Of a stretch of 64,000 nucleotides of DNA, positions 26,201-35,200 are shown piece by piece. The stretch's first letter is position 1. Every line of letters begins with the position of its first letter. The position numbers were made by a program, and so were the translations under genes. Where the stretch lies: contig JBFGCM010000007.1 in the NCBI GenBank assembly GCA_041581135.1, positions 3,430 through 67,429 on the forward strand, in the 5' to 3' direction. This stretch comes from JBFGCM01 sp041581135. Its GTDB lineage: Bacteria > Actinomycetota > Acidimicrobiia > Spongiisociales > UBA5794. The notes below the pieces were generated by a model. That model made no database searches. It had not been told where the DNA came from and was given only the letters and a program-made list of their open reading frames with translations.

Positions 26201-26757
26201 AGCTCGACGAAGAAGTTCTCCTTGCCGAAGATGTCCTGGTACATCGCCGCCGTGGCAACCGCCGTGTCGTAGTCACGGACTTGGCCCTGGTTTCCTTCCT
26301 CGAGCGATGCATCGGGCGCCAGCAGCTGCGGCACGTGGCCGCCGAGACAGCCCGTGGTGGCCACTATCCCTTGGGCATGCTCTGCGAGCAGCTCGACGTC
26401 CATCCGCGGCTTGTAGTAGAAGCCGTCGAGAAACGCCTTGCTGGCGAGTCGCATCAGGTTGCGGTACCCGACATCGTCGGTGGCGAGCAGCGTCATGTGA
26501 TACCGCACGTCGTCACGTCGTGGCGGGCGATCGAACCGCGAGCCCGGCGTCAGGTATGCCTCGATCCCGAAGATCGGCTTGACTCCGGCCGCCGACGCCG
26601 CCTTGTAGAAGTCGACGACGCCGTACAACACGCCGTGGTCCGTGATGGCGACCGCAGGTTGGTCATCGGCCGCGACGGCCGCAACGAGGTCTTTGACGCG
26701 CGCAGCTCCATCCAGCATCGAGAACTCGGTGTGCACATGGAGGTGGGCGAAACTCAT
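23257..26757 (-). CDS. dnaE: DNA polymerase III alpha subunit (replicative)
   Basis: Main replicative polymerase, 1166 aa, typical for actinobacterial DnaE1. The N-terminal PHP domain keeps its metal-binding motifs (HLHVHTEFSMLDGA, ITDHGVLYG), so built-in proofreading is plausible. The catalytic core shows GPGRGSAAGAIVSYCLGITDLDP and the aspartates in PDIDMDFDERYR, then the helix-hairpin-helix region (IESLIKAGAFESLG) and an OB fold (GGIVTGVTTRYTKSGDPM). ATG at 26757 was chosen because it begins MSFAHLHVH. No intein. Convergent with the GGDEF/EAL gene. Confidence 0.98.
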   Translation of the reverse strand: MSFAHLHVHTEFSMLDGAARVKDLVAAVAADDQPAVAITDHGVLYGVVDFYKAASAAGVKPIFGIEAYLTPGSRFDRPPRRDDVRYHMTLLATDDVGYRNLMRLASKAFLDGFYYKPRMDVELLAEHAQGIVATTGCLGGHVPQLLAPDASLEEGNQGQVRDYDTAVATAAMYQDIFGKENFFVELQDHGIEAQRRIMADLLQIARDIDAPLLAANDSHYTYASEAEAHDVLLCIQTGANKSDTDRFKFESQEFYIKSAAQMRSLFPQSEFPGACDNTLLVAERASVSLEFDQILLPEFPVPDGHTEASYLRHLVYEGARRRYGDPLGDEVRSRIDYELGVIGDMGFDAYFLIVWDLIRYAGERGIRTGPGRGSAAGAIVSYCLGITDLDPLDYGLIFERFLNPGRRQMPDIDMDFDERYRGEMIRYCAERYGSEHVAQIVTFSTIKGRQALRDAARVLGFPYSLGDRVSKLMPPAILGREATLDQCLESPGQEAGQQDRDHYTAAAGLREIYAADPDAKQVIDTARGLEGLRRQDSIHAAAVVISPVPLTDIVPLQRKGEEAEVLTQYEMHAVEALGLLKMDFLGLRNLSTIERCLELIEETHGERIDIDSVPLDDEAVFVMLQAGDSMGVFQFEGGPMRALMRNLKPDKFEHLIALNALYRPGPLGAGMHQEYADRKNGRAEVTFLHPDLADILSDTFGIMVFQEQVMQVAQKMAGYSMIEADTLRKAMGKKIPAVMRAQEADFVEGCVANGYDEHLAQEVFGFIEHFAGYGFNKAHSAAYGLVAYQTAWLKAHYPAEYMAALLTSVKSNKDKTAVYLNECRTMGIEVVVPDVNGSESDFAVRAGAILFGMSAVRNVGEAAVSLIIAERDKNGPFESFADFINRVDVTVLNKRTIESLIKAGAFESLGVSRKGLMLIFEQMLDATLSRRRAEDMGQFSLFAGDDEALQESPVAVPEGEWDKKIKLGFEKEMLGLYISDHPLLGVEKVLGAITTTDIPGLWELEDKAPATLGGIVTGVTTRYTKSGDPMQFFQLEDLKGSVEVVCFPRTVAEFGPYIREDAVVIVGGRVDHRGDSVKFIGQTLSEPQLVTDEMVRLRVPAARMSRNMVDRLRRALHNHPGAAPVYLHMVGDQGEKVLKLGDDHRVEPRSALYAELRELLGPSAVL

Positions 26758-26851
26758 GGATCGATTCGACAAACTACAACCGTGTAAGCACATTACCAGC
26801 GGCGCCCTCCGGCGCGCTAGAGCGCGAATCCGAACGCTCCCACGGCGTCGC

Positions 26852-26857
26852 TACCAT
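26852..26857 (+). promoter_or_regulatory. Candidate -10 box before the phosphofructokinase remnant
   Basis: TACCAT lies 9 nt before the ATG at 26867. A palindrome CGCGCTAGAGCGCG (26813-26826) lies between this site and the divergent dnaE start and could be an operator or a short terminator. Confidence 0.35.
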
Positions 26858-26866
26858 CCTCGCCTC

Positions 26867-27313
26867 ATGCAACGTGTTGCCGTGCTCACTTCCGGTGGCG
26901 ACGCTCCTGGCATGAACCGATGCATCCGTGCCCCCGTGCGGGCCGCCGCCGCCGGAGCCACGGCGTTCGGCGTCGCGGACGGATTCGAGGGTCTCTTGGA
27001 CGGGCGACGCACCCTGCTGACCCCCCGCAGCGTGGGCAACATCGTGCACGAAGAAGGGACGATGCTCCACACGGGGCGCTGCCAGCGAATGCTCGAAGAA
27101 GGCGGGCTCGACACCGCAGCCGAGGTGCTCAGCGATGCGGACATCGACGACGTGGTGGTCATCGGAGGTGACAGCTCACTCCGGGGCGGGCACGCACTGG
27201 CGTCCCGCGGAAGAGTCACGAGCCAGACCCGGCGAACCAACCTCACCTTCCACCGCATGGCACACTTGCTGGCTCAGGAATCGGCGTCGAGGAGGCCTGG
27301 ATGGGACGAATAG
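26867..27313 (+). pseudogene. Truncated phosphofructokinase copy (N-terminal third)
   Basis: The 148-aa frame starts MQRVAVLTSGGDAPGMN and follows ATP-phosphofructokinases as far as VVVIGGDSSLRGGHALASRG (about residue 114): nucleotide-binding GGD, a SVGNIVHEEGT helix and a Cys-Arg sugar-binding region. It then runs into about 33 unrelated residues and stops, overlapping the intact pfkA by 13 nt. The TIDND catalytic motif and the whole C-terminal lobe are missing. Small deviations (APVRAA, GGDSS for GGDGS) suggest relaxed constraint. It could still be translated, so a retained regulatory half cannot be excluded. Confidence 0.72.
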
Positions 27314-28326
27314 CCGTGATGACCGCCGGGGGCGACTGCCCCGGGCTCAACGCCGTCATCCGTGGCGTCGTGGGCAGGGTGGAAGACCGCGGCCAGGGGG
27401 GTGTGGTCGGCATCCGCAACGGCTGGGAAGGCCTCATCGAGAACCAGGTCAAGCGGCTGGACAGAGACGCGGTGCGCGGGATCCTGCAACGGGGTGGCAC
27501 CATTCTCGGCACGTCCCGACTGGATCCCTACGTGCACGCCGACGGGCTCCGCAGCATCACGAACACACTCGAGGCTCACCGCATCGACTGCCTGGTGGTG
27601 ATCGGCGGCGACGGCACGTTGAAGACCGCGCTCCGCCTCGCCGATGAGGGCCTCAACGTCGTCGGCGTACCCAAGACCATCGACAACGACATCGCCGGCA
27701 CCGACATCACCTTCGGTTTCGACACAGCGGTCCAGATCGCCACCGATGCGATCGACCGCATCACCACCACGGCCGAGTCGCACAACCGAGTCATCCTCGT
27801 GGAGGTGATGGGGCGCACCAAAGGCTGGATCGCCACCTACGCGGGGATTGCGGCCGGTGCCGATGCGGTGCTGATCCCGGAGATGGAGTACGACCTCGAC
27901 GAGATCGCCTCCATCGTCAGTCGGCGCGAGGATGCCGGCAGCAATTACTCGGTGATCGTCGTGGCCGAGGGTGTCACTCCCCCTGCCGGCACGGAGCGCA
28001 CGGTGCGCAAGGACGTCTTCGGATTCGAACGCCTCGGCGGCGTCGCCTATCAGATCGCACCAGAGATCGAGGAACGGACCGGCTTCGAAACACGGGTGTC
28101 GGTCCTGGGACACATCCAGCGGGGCGGTACCCCCACTGCTTTCGATCGCGTGCTGGCCACGCGGCTGGGCGTCGCCGCGGCGGACTCCGCCCTCGACGGC
28201 ACCGACCGGGTCATGATGGCGGTGCGCGGCATGCAGATAGAGGCCATACCCCTCGAGGAGGCGTGCGCGACGGTCCGCGGGGTCGACCCCAAGCTCTACG
28301 AGGTGGCGCGCACGTTCTTCAGCTGA
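27301..28326 (+). CDS. pfkA: 6-phosphofructokinase
   Basis: Fructose-6-phosphate phosphorylation in glycolysis, 341 aa. Phosphate-donor site: TAGGDCPGLN and IGGDGTLKTA with Gly105. Catalytic PKTIDNDIAGTD has Asp128, and Lys125 where classical ATP enzymes have Gly. MGRTKG and GHIQRGGTPTAFDR complete the sugar site. Lys125 places it in the branch that contains actinomycete ATP- and PPi-dependent enzymes; Gly105 points to ATP, but donor use needs assay. It follows a truncated copy. WS/DGAT converges 12 nt downstream. Confidence 0.93.
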   Translation: MGRIAVMTAGGDCPGLNAVIRGVVGRVEDRGQGGVVGIRNGWEGLIENQVKRLDRDAVRGILQRGGTILGTSRLDPYVHADGLRSITNTLEAHRIDCLVVIGGDGTLKTALRLADEGLNVVGVPKTIDNDIAGTDITFGFDTAVQIATDAIDRITTTAESHNRVILVEVMGRTKGWIATYAGIAAGADAVLIPEMEYDLDEIASIVSRREDAGSNYSVIVVAEGVTPPAGTERTVRKDVFGFERLGGVAYQIAPEIEERTGFETRVSVLGHIQRGGTPTAFDRVLATRLGVAAADSALDGTDRVMMAVRGMQIEAIPLEEACATVRGVDPKLYEVARTFFS

Positions 28327-28338
28327 GCAGGAAGCCGG

Positions 28339-29754
28339 TCAGACGGCGGCCGCAGCGGTGGCCTCCAGCTCGGCGAACGCCACCTCGATCGATTCGATGA
28401 ACCGGTCGAGATCGGGAAGCAGGTCCCAGTCGGCGTTGAACCCCCAGTCGAGGCTTCCGTCGTAGCTGAACAATGCGATGCCGACACCCTGGTTCATCCA
28501 CAGCGGCACCAGCGGGTAGGTGGCGAGCATCTTGGACTTGAGCAAGTACAGCGGGAACTGGGGACCGGGGACGTTGGTCACCGTCATGTTGAACGGACGC
28601 GCCCCCGTCGCCAGCCGAGCCGCCATCGACACCATCGTGATCGGGGCCCCGGAGCTGATCTGCACCAGAGTCGTGGCGCCGAGCGCCTGATTGGTGGTCT
28701 TCAGATGGGCGGTCTCGTTCCGCACCACTTCGAGCCGCTGCACCGGGTCGGGCTCGTCGACCGGAAGATGCATGAGCCACATGGCGACTTGGTTGCCCGA
28801 GACCCGGGGACCGCGCTTGCGGGCGACGCTCACTGGAGCCATCACCCGGAAGTCGAGACCGGACACGTCGAACTCGCGTACCTCCTTGAAGAAGTGCCGC
28901 ACGCCGCCGGCCACGGTCGCCAGCACCACGTCATTCACGGTACCGCCAAGCGCGTTCTTGATCGCCTTGGCCCGATCCAGCGGCAGGCTCAGCCGACCGA
29001 AGCGCCGGTTGGGGCTGATGGGCTGGGTGAACGGAGTGCGTGACGCCGGGGTCAGCCAGCCCGATGTCAGCGCCTGTGAAGCCGCCTTGGCACGCATCCG
29101 CGCCCCCTCCATCAGGCCCTCGGCGCTCTCACTGAGATGGCGCACGTTGCGCGCGGCGTCGACCACACGCCGTGCGAGGCGGGCGGTCTCGCCCACGATG
29201 AGCTCGGCGTCGGACGGTGCCGGTCGCGGTTCGAAGGGTTCCGGCTCGCTCACCTCGCTGGTCGGCGAGAGGTTGAGCAGCACGGCCATGAGATCGACGC
29301 CTGCCATGCCGTCGATCATGCAGTGGTGCACCTTGGAGATCAGGGCGAAGCCACCGTTGTCGAGCCCCTCGACGATCCACAACTCCCACAGTGGCTTCTG
29401 CCGGTCAAGTTGCTGCGACATGATGCGGCCGGCGAGCCGGTCGAGCTGTTCCGATGTCCCCGGCCGCGGCAGGCTGGTGTGCCGGACGTGGTAGTCGATC
29501 GAGAAATGCTCGTCGTCGATCCACACCGGCGCTCGCTCCACCGGGATGTACGCCAACCGCTGCCGGTACCTGGGCACGAGATGGAGCCTGGCCTCGATGA
29601 AGCGGCGAACCAGGTCGATGTCGACGGCCCCACTCGCATCCTCGCTGAATGGCTCGAAGAGCGTGATCGCGCCCACGTGCATGTGGGTGGTCCGCGACTC
29701 GAGCGCGAGAAACGAACTGTCCAGGAATGAGAGTCGTTCGTGGTTCGTTGCCAT
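28339..29754 (-). CDS. Wax ester synthase / diacylglycerol acyltransferase
   Basis: WS/DGAT enzyme making neutral storage lipids from acyl-CoA and a fatty alcohol or diacylglycerol. The 471-aa product has the active-site HHxxxDG motif at residues 143-149 (KVHHCMIDGMAG), PLWELW at 121-126, and the C-terminal NVPGPQFPLYL motif. ATG at 29754 follows GAGG; a GTG two codons upstream is possible. Alone in this strand block, between pfkA and the pseudouridine synthase gene. It suggests the organism stores wax esters or triacylglycerol. Confidence 0.93.
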   Translation of the reverse strand: MATNHERLSFLDSSFLALESRTTHMHVGAITLFEPFSEDASGAVDIDLVRRFIEARLHLVPRYRQRLAYIPVERAPVWIDDEHFSIDYHVRHTSLPRPGTSEQLDRLAGRIMSQQLDRQKPLWELWIVEGLDNGGFALISKVHHCMIDGMAGVDLMAVLLNLSPTSEVSEPEPFEPRPAPSDAELIVGETARLARRVVDAARNVRHLSESAEGLMEGARMRAKAASQALTSGWLTPASRTPFTQPISPNRRFGRLSLPLDRAKAIKNALGGTVNDVVLATVAGGVRHFFKEVREFDVSGLDFRVMAPVSVARKRGPRVSGNQVAMWLMHLPVDEPDPVQRLEVVRNETAHLKTTNQALGATTLVQISSGAPITMVSMAARLATGARPFNMTVTNVPGPQFPLYLLKSKMLATYPLVPLWMNQGVGIALFSYDGSLDWGFNADWDLLPDLDRFIESIEVAFAELEATAAAAV

Positions 29755-29811
29755 CTCCACCTCGCCGGTCGACCTCAGCCTAGGTGGATGGGGCAGCTGG
29801 AATCCGCGTGG

Positions 29812-30735
29812 TCACTCCACCGCAGGAACGGCGCCGTGGACCGGAGGGCCGAGGGCGGCGAGCGAGTCCGCCAGATCGCGCGGGAGCGGCGACTGAACCT
29901 CGACGTCTGCACCCGCATCCGGGTCGGTGAAGGCGAGCCGCACGGCGTGAAGCCACACCCGCCCGGGATCACCCGCCAGCGGACCGCGTCCATAGGTCGG
30001 GTCGCCGACCAGCGCCGACCCGATGGAGGCGAAGTGCACACGAATCTGGTGGGTTCGACCGGTATCCAGCCTCACTTCGACCAACGTCGCCCCGTCCCAC
30101 TCGGCCATGACCGAATAGTGGGTTCGGGCCGGGCGCCCGGTGCGGGTCACGGCCATCCGAGTGGGGTGGCGTGGATCGCGTCCCACAGGGGCCTCGATCG
30201 TGCCGGTGGCCGCGTCGAGGCGACCTCCCACCAGCGCCAGGTACACCCTGCCGATCGTCCGCCGCTTCAAGGCGGCCTGGAGCGCCGTGAATGCCACCTC
30301 GTGCCGCGCCACCAGCATGAGCCCCGAGGTGTCTCGATCGAGCCGGTGGACGATGCCCCACCGATGCTCTTCGTCCATTGTGTCGTCGAACCGCTCCAGC
30401 AGCCCAGCGGCCAGCGTCCCGGCCTGGTTGCCGGCACCGGGGTGGACGACCACGCCTGCCGGCTTGTCGATCACCCGCACCGCGGTGCTCTCGTAGGCGA
30501 CGTCGAACGGCACATGCTCCGGTACCACGCTCGGCTCGGGTTCCGGGAGCGATGCGTGCATCACTTGGCCCGTGTGCACCCGATGCGATGCCGATCGCGG
30601 CTCGCCGTCGAGCGCGACGGCGCCCGATTCGACCAGCGTACGAGCGACAGCTCGACTCACACCGGCGAGCACGGCGACTGCACGGTCAAGCCGGTGTCCG
30701 TCGAGCTCGTCGGGGACCAGATATTCGGCCGTCAC
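29812..30735 (-). CDS. RluD-family 23S rRNA pseudouridine synthase
   Basis: Isomerises uridines in large-subunit rRNA. The 307-aa product has an N-terminal S4 domain (LDRAVAVLAGVSRAVARTLVESGAV) and a catalytic domain with Asp133 in GIVHRLDRDTSGLML, plus RTHQIRVHFASIG. GTG at 30735, 19 nt after lspA, is the usual neighbour arrangement in many bacteria. The exact rRNA position is not predictable, but RluD is the closest named member. Confidence 0.9.
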   Translation of the reverse strand: MTAEYLVPDELDGHRLDRAVAVLAGVSRAVARTLVESGAVALDGEPRSASHRVHTGQVMHASLPEPEPSVVPEHVPFDVAYESTAVRVIDKPAGVVVHPGAGNQAGTLAAGLLERFDDTMDEEHRWGIVHRLDRDTSGLMLVARHEVAFTALQAALKRRTIGRVYLALVGGRLDAATGTIEAPVGRDPRHPTRMAVTRTGRPARTHYSVMAEWDGATLVEVRLDTGRTHQIRVHFASIGSALVGDPTYGRGPLAGDPGRVWLHAVRLAFTDPDAGADVEVQSPLPRDLADSLAALGPPVHGAVPAVE

Positions 30736-30754
30736 GGGCGACGACGCCCAGCCG

Positions 30755-31231
30755 TCACTGGCGGCGGAACGACGCCAACATGATCGCCACGATGCCGATG
30801 CTGATCGCGCTGTCGGCGACATTGAACGTCGGCCAGAAGTCGAAGTCGATCCAATCGACGACGGCGCCGTCCAGAAAGCCGTCGCCCCGCGTGAACCGAT
30901 CGATGAGATTCCCCACCGCGCCGCCCATGACCAACCCGACGAGCGTCGCATCGAGCCGTGAGGTCACCCCTGGAACCATCCACACCATGGCCACCACGAT
31001 GGCCATGCCGATGAGCGCCAGCACGACCCCCGAGTCCTGGAGAATGCTGAAGGCGGCTCCCGTGTTGTGGAACAGCGCCAATCGGAGGAACCCGGGTACG
31101 AGCACGATGGGACCGTCGCTCAGCGCGGCAACCGCCCAGATCTTCGTCACTTGATCGAGAACGACGATCGCGGCTGCGACCGGGAAAGCGATCCGTGACG
31201 CGTTCAGCGACTGCTTGCGCAGGACACGCAT
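30755..31231 (-). CDS. lspA: Lipoprotein signal peptidase (SPase II)
   Basis: Aspartic membrane protease that removes signal peptides of lipoproteins; clients here would include the cytochrome and kelch lipoproteins. The 158-aa product has four predicted helices, the motifs FHNTGAAFS and GGAVGNLIDRF (Asp111), and FNVADS (Asp140), the catalytic aspartates. ATG at 31231 overlaps the DksA-like gene by 28 nt. Confidence 0.95.
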   Translation of the reverse strand: MRVLRKQSLNASRIAFPVAAAIVVLDQVTKIWAVAALSDGPIVLVPGFLRLALFHNTGAAFSILQDSGVVLALIGMAIVVAMVWMVPGVTSRLDATLVGLVMGGAVGNLIDRFTRGDGFLDGAVVDWIDFDFWPTFNVADSAISIGIVAIMLASFRRQ

Positions 31232-31575
31232 GTCGTGACGTACGGCAACGCCTCGAGCCTGGCGAGCGGGATGGGCTGACCACAGGCCTCGCAGGTACCG
31301 TACGTCCCCGCAGTGACCCGATCCTGGGCCCGGCGGACCTTGGCGAGCAGGTCTCGAGTGTTGCCCTCCAGCGAGAGCTCCTTCTCCATCTCGAAGGCCA
31401 GCGAGCCCCCTTCGGAGGAGTCGGGATCGGCACTGTGCTCTGCGGACGTCTCCGACAGCCGTACCTCTTCGCGTTCCTCTTCGAACTGGGCAATGATGTT
31501 CTCGAGGCGCACTTGCTCCTCGTCGAGCTTCCCCGAAAGGCGCTCGATGGTCGATTTCGCCAATTCCCTAGCCAT
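31204..31575 (-). CDS. DksA/TraR-type zinc-finger protein
   Basis: A 123-aa protein with an N-terminal coiled coil (about 1-75, Glu-rich) and a C-terminal C4 zinc finger (CEACG ... CVSC), the layout of the DksA/TraR C4 family. Unlike DksA, the tip of the coiled coil has EHSADPDSSEGGSLAFE, so an RNA polymerase function is inference only. AGGAGA precedes ATG. It begins the unit with lspA and the RluD-type gene, as in many actinobacteria. Confidence 0.88.
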   Translation of the reverse strand: MARELAKSTIERLSGKLDEEQVRLENIIAQFEEEREEVRLSETSAEHSADPDSSEGGSLAFEMEKELSLEGNTRDLLAKVRRAQDRVTAGTYGTCEACGQPIPLARLEALPYVTTCVSCASSR

Positions 31576-31707
31576 ACCCTCTCCTGCGACTCACCCGCCG
31601 CCGCCGAGGGCGGCGCCGTGGTCCGCTCCCTCGTCCCGGCAGAGCGGCGAGCCGGGGAAGGCTAGCACCGGCGACTCGCAACCCAGACATGCCACCCATG
31701 CAGTCGC

Positions 31708-32013
31708 TCAGCCGTTCATGGCAGCAGCGATGCTCCCAACGATCTCCGACCGTCCGGCATTGCGCACCAGAAAGCGTTTGCGCCGCGAGGTGGCCCCATC
31801 CAGGAGTTCCACCGGACGACCCACGATCTCGCCCAGCAACGCGGCGACGGCCCAGTTGGCCCGGCCCTTCTCGGGTGGAGCCGCGACCCGAACCCGCAAT
31901 GCGCCGGCGTAGATCCCGGCCAGCTGGGAACGTTTCGCCCGTGGAACGACCCATACGCGAACGATGACCCCATCGGTTCCACTGTCGATGGCCGTCGCCA
32001 CGTCGTGCCGCAC
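31708..32013 (-). CDS. YggU-family (DUF167) protein
   Basis: A 101-aa protein of unknown function with the family pattern VIVRVWVVPRAKRSQL, LRVRVAAPPEKGRANWAVAALL and a C-terminal SRRKRFLV. The open frame extends to 32076, but that would enter the ileS T-box on the opposite strand. GTG at 32013 gives the usual length of about 100 aa, so I chose it. The 132 bp downstream (31576-31707) before the DksA-like gene show no feature. Confidence 0.8.
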   Translation of the reverse strand: MRHDVATAIDSGTDGVIVRVWVVPRAKRSQLAGIYAGALRVRVAAPPEKGRANWAVAALLGEIVGRPVELLDGATSRRKRFLVRNAGRSEIVGSIAAAMNG

Positions 32014-32054
32014 TTGCGGATCGTATCGCTCGACGGTCCGGGTAGCATGTGCCC

Positions 32055-32261
32055 ACGGCTGTGACGGGGCCATCACCCCTGAGCCGCGGGAAGAACGCTG
32101 GAGGCGCCCGTCGCGACTGGTGCGGGCCTCGAGTCACTAGAACCCGCCGGAATCGCCCCTCCGACATCGGGCCAATGAAGTGGCCGGTGGACAGCACCGG
32201 CAAGCCGGGTGGTACCGCGGGCCGTGGCTCGTCCCGGGATCAAGACACGACGATCCCGGAG
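32055..32261 (+). promoter_or_regulatory. T-box leader of ileS (short stem I, translational type)
   Basis: The conserved T-box sequence GGGTGGTACCGCGG is at 32207-32220; it binds the NCCA end of uncharged tRNA. A short stem I is built from CGGCT/AGCCG (32056-32060 / 32082-32086) and GGGG/CCCC (32066-32069 / 32076-32079), and its loop contains ATC (32072-32074), the expected isoleucine specifier. Downstream, CCGGGATC (32234-32241) pairs with GATCCCGG (32252-32259), hiding the SD GGAG (32258-32261) of ileS. No U-run follows, so control should be of translation, as known for actinobacterial ileS T-boxes. Confidence 0.85.
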
Positions 32262-32266
32262 CAACC

Positions 32267-35200
32267 ATGGCCGACAACTCTCCCGCTTCCCGAGGCGACT
32301 TCACCCGCGTCGATTCCTCCGTGAACCTCCCCGGGATCGACTCGCGGATCCTCCAGCACTGGGACGCCATCGGCGCGTTCGAACGGTCCATCGGACAACG
32401 GCCTCCCGAGAGCGAGTACACGTTCTACGACGGACCGCCGTTCGCCTCCGGCAGTCCACACTACGGGCACCTTCTCGCCGGTGTGCTCAAGGACATCGTG
32501 CCCCGCTACTGGGCGATGCGCGGTCATCGCATCGAGCGGCGCTTCGGCTGGGACACCCACGGCCTCCCAGTGGAGATGGAGGTGCAGGCCGAGCTGGGCG
32601 TATCGAGCCCCGCTGAAGTCCGCGAGCTCGGCATCGACACGTTCAACGAAGCCTGCCGAGCCAAAGTCGAGGGCACCACGGAGGATTGGGAGCTCGTCAC
32701 CAGGCGCCTCGGTCGCTGGGTGGATTTCGAGGACGACTACAAGACCATGGACGTCGATTTCATGGAGTCGGTGTGGTGGGTCTTCGGTGAGCTCTGGCGC
32801 AAGGGCCTCGTCTACCAGGCGTTCAAGGTGCTGCCGTACTCGTGGGGGGCGACGACGCCACTGTCGAACTTCGAGGCCAACTCGAACTACCAGGATGTCG
32901 ATGACCCGGCGATCACCATGCGACTCGAGGTGGTCGGGGACCACGGCCCGGCCCAGGAGGGTGACTGGCTCCTGTTGTGGACCACGACCCCATGGACGTT
33001 GCCGGGCAACCTCGCCGTCGCCGTCGGCGAAGATCTCGACTACGCCCGCGCTGTCGTCGACGGCCAGGCCTACTGGGTTGCCGCCGCCTTGGTGGAGTCG
33101 GTCCTCGGCGACGCCGCCGTGGTGACCGCCACGGCCACCGGGCGGGAGCTCCTCGGGCTGGAGTACCGGCCCCCGTTCGACTACTTCGGCGAGGAACGCG
33201 ACCGAGGGGCATTCCGGGTCATCGCCAGCAGCGACGTCAACGTCGAGGAGGGCACGGGCCTGGTGCACATGGCGCCCGCCTACGGCGAGGCTGACTTCTT
33301 CGCCCTCCAAAACGCCGGGCTCGACGTTCTGGTCGACCCCATCGACGATGTCGCCCGATTCACCGACGCCGTACCCGACGTCGCCGGCATGTACGTCAAG
33401 GACGCCGACGCCGTGCTCATCTCGCTGCTCGCCGAATCCGGGATGCTGGTCAAGCGCGAGCAGATCCGTCACTCCTACCCGTTCTGCCCGCGTACCGACA
33501 CGCCGCTGATCTACAAGGCGATCCCCACGTGGTTCGTGCGTGTGGAGTCGCTCCGGGACCGGATGGTGGAGATCAACAAGACGATCCGCTGGGTACCTGA
33601 GTCGGTCGGCACCAAGCGATTCGGCAACTGGCTCGAAGGGGCCCGCGATTGGGCGATCAGCCGCAACCGCTACTGGGGAAGTTGCATCCCGGTGTGGGAG
33701 TGCGACGGGTGCAACGAGCAGGTGTGCGTGACCTCCCGCGCCGATCTGCACGCTCGGTCAGGAGTGATGGTCGACGACCTGCACAAGCACATCGTCGACA
33801 AGGTCACGTTCCCATGCACCGAGTGCGAGGGCACGATGACACGGGTGCCGGAGGTGCTGGACTGCTGGTTCGAGTCCGGGTCCATGCCGTACGCCCAGAT
33901 TCACTACCCCTTCGAGAACGAAGAGCGGTTCGCCCGTCGGTTCCCGGCCGACTACATCGCCGAGGGCCTCGACCAGACCCGCGGGTGGTTCTACACGCTG
34001 GTGGTCCTGTCCACTGCGCTGTTCGACGAGGCACCGTTCAAGAACTGCGTCGTGAACGGGATGATCCTCGCCGAGGACGGCCGCAAGATGTCAAAGCGGC
34101 TCAAGAACTACCCGGACCCGATCGGAGTGTTCGACGAGTTCGGCGCTGACGCGTTGCGGGCGTACCTGATCAACTCACCGCTGGTTCGTGCCGAGCCGCT
34201 GCGCTTTTCCGAGCGCGGGGTGAAAGAGGTGGTGCGTACCGTGCTGCTGCCCTTCTGGAACTCGTACAGCTTCTTCACCACGTATGCCGAAGCCGACGGG
34301 CTGAGCCGGGCCGACCTGGCAGGCGCCCCCCACCCCTCCGAGCGACACGAGATGGACCGGTGGGTGCTGTCGGTGTTGCAGAGCCTCATTCGCGACATCA
34401 ACCGGGAGATGGAGGAGTACCGGCTGTATGCGGTGATCCCTCCGATGCTCGGATTCATCAGCGACCTGACCAACTGGTACATCCGGCGCTCGCGCCGGCG
34501 GTTCTGGAGTCAACGAGCCGTCGGCGAGGACGTCGACAAGCTGGCAGCGTTCGCCACCCTCTACGAGGTGCTGACCACGTTCTCTGCGGTGGCGGCCCCC
34601 GTGCTCCCGTTCATGACCGACGAGATCTACCTCGGTCTCACCGGGGACGCGAGCGGAAGCGTCCACCTTGTGGACTACCCACTCGCCGACGAGTCGCTGG
34701 TCGACCAGGAGCTGGAGGCGGTGATGGCGCACGTGCGCACCGTGGTGAACCTGGGGCGGGCGCTGCGCAAGCAACACGAGCTGAAAGTCCGTCAGCCGCT
34801 CGCCACGCTCACCGTCGTGAGCCGGGACGACTCCGTGGCCGCCGCAGTGGCCTCACACGCCGATCTGATCGCCGAAGAGCTCAATGTGAAGTCCGTCGAG
34901 ACGAGCGCTGACGAGTCCGGACTCGTGATGCTCTCGGCCAAGCCCGACTTCAGCGTGCTCGGTCCCCGCTTCGGCAAGCGCGTCGGTGAGGTGGCGGCAG
35001 CCGTTGCCGCATGGGACACGGCCCGATTGAGTGCGGTGCTGGATGGCGAACCCGGCGCGCTCCCCGACGACCTCGGTACGGTGGTCGCCGCCGACCTCGT
35101 CATCGAGCGGACTCCGCTGCCCGGAGTGGTGGTCGCCAGCGAAGGCGCCGTCTCGGTGGCGCTCGACACGGAGCTGACGTCCGAGCTGACGACCGAGGGT

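Noticed and set aside
30736..31493. Alternative minus-strand Arg-rich frame across lspA and the DksA-like gene
   Set aside because: It is out of frame with two genes that carry complete family motifs.
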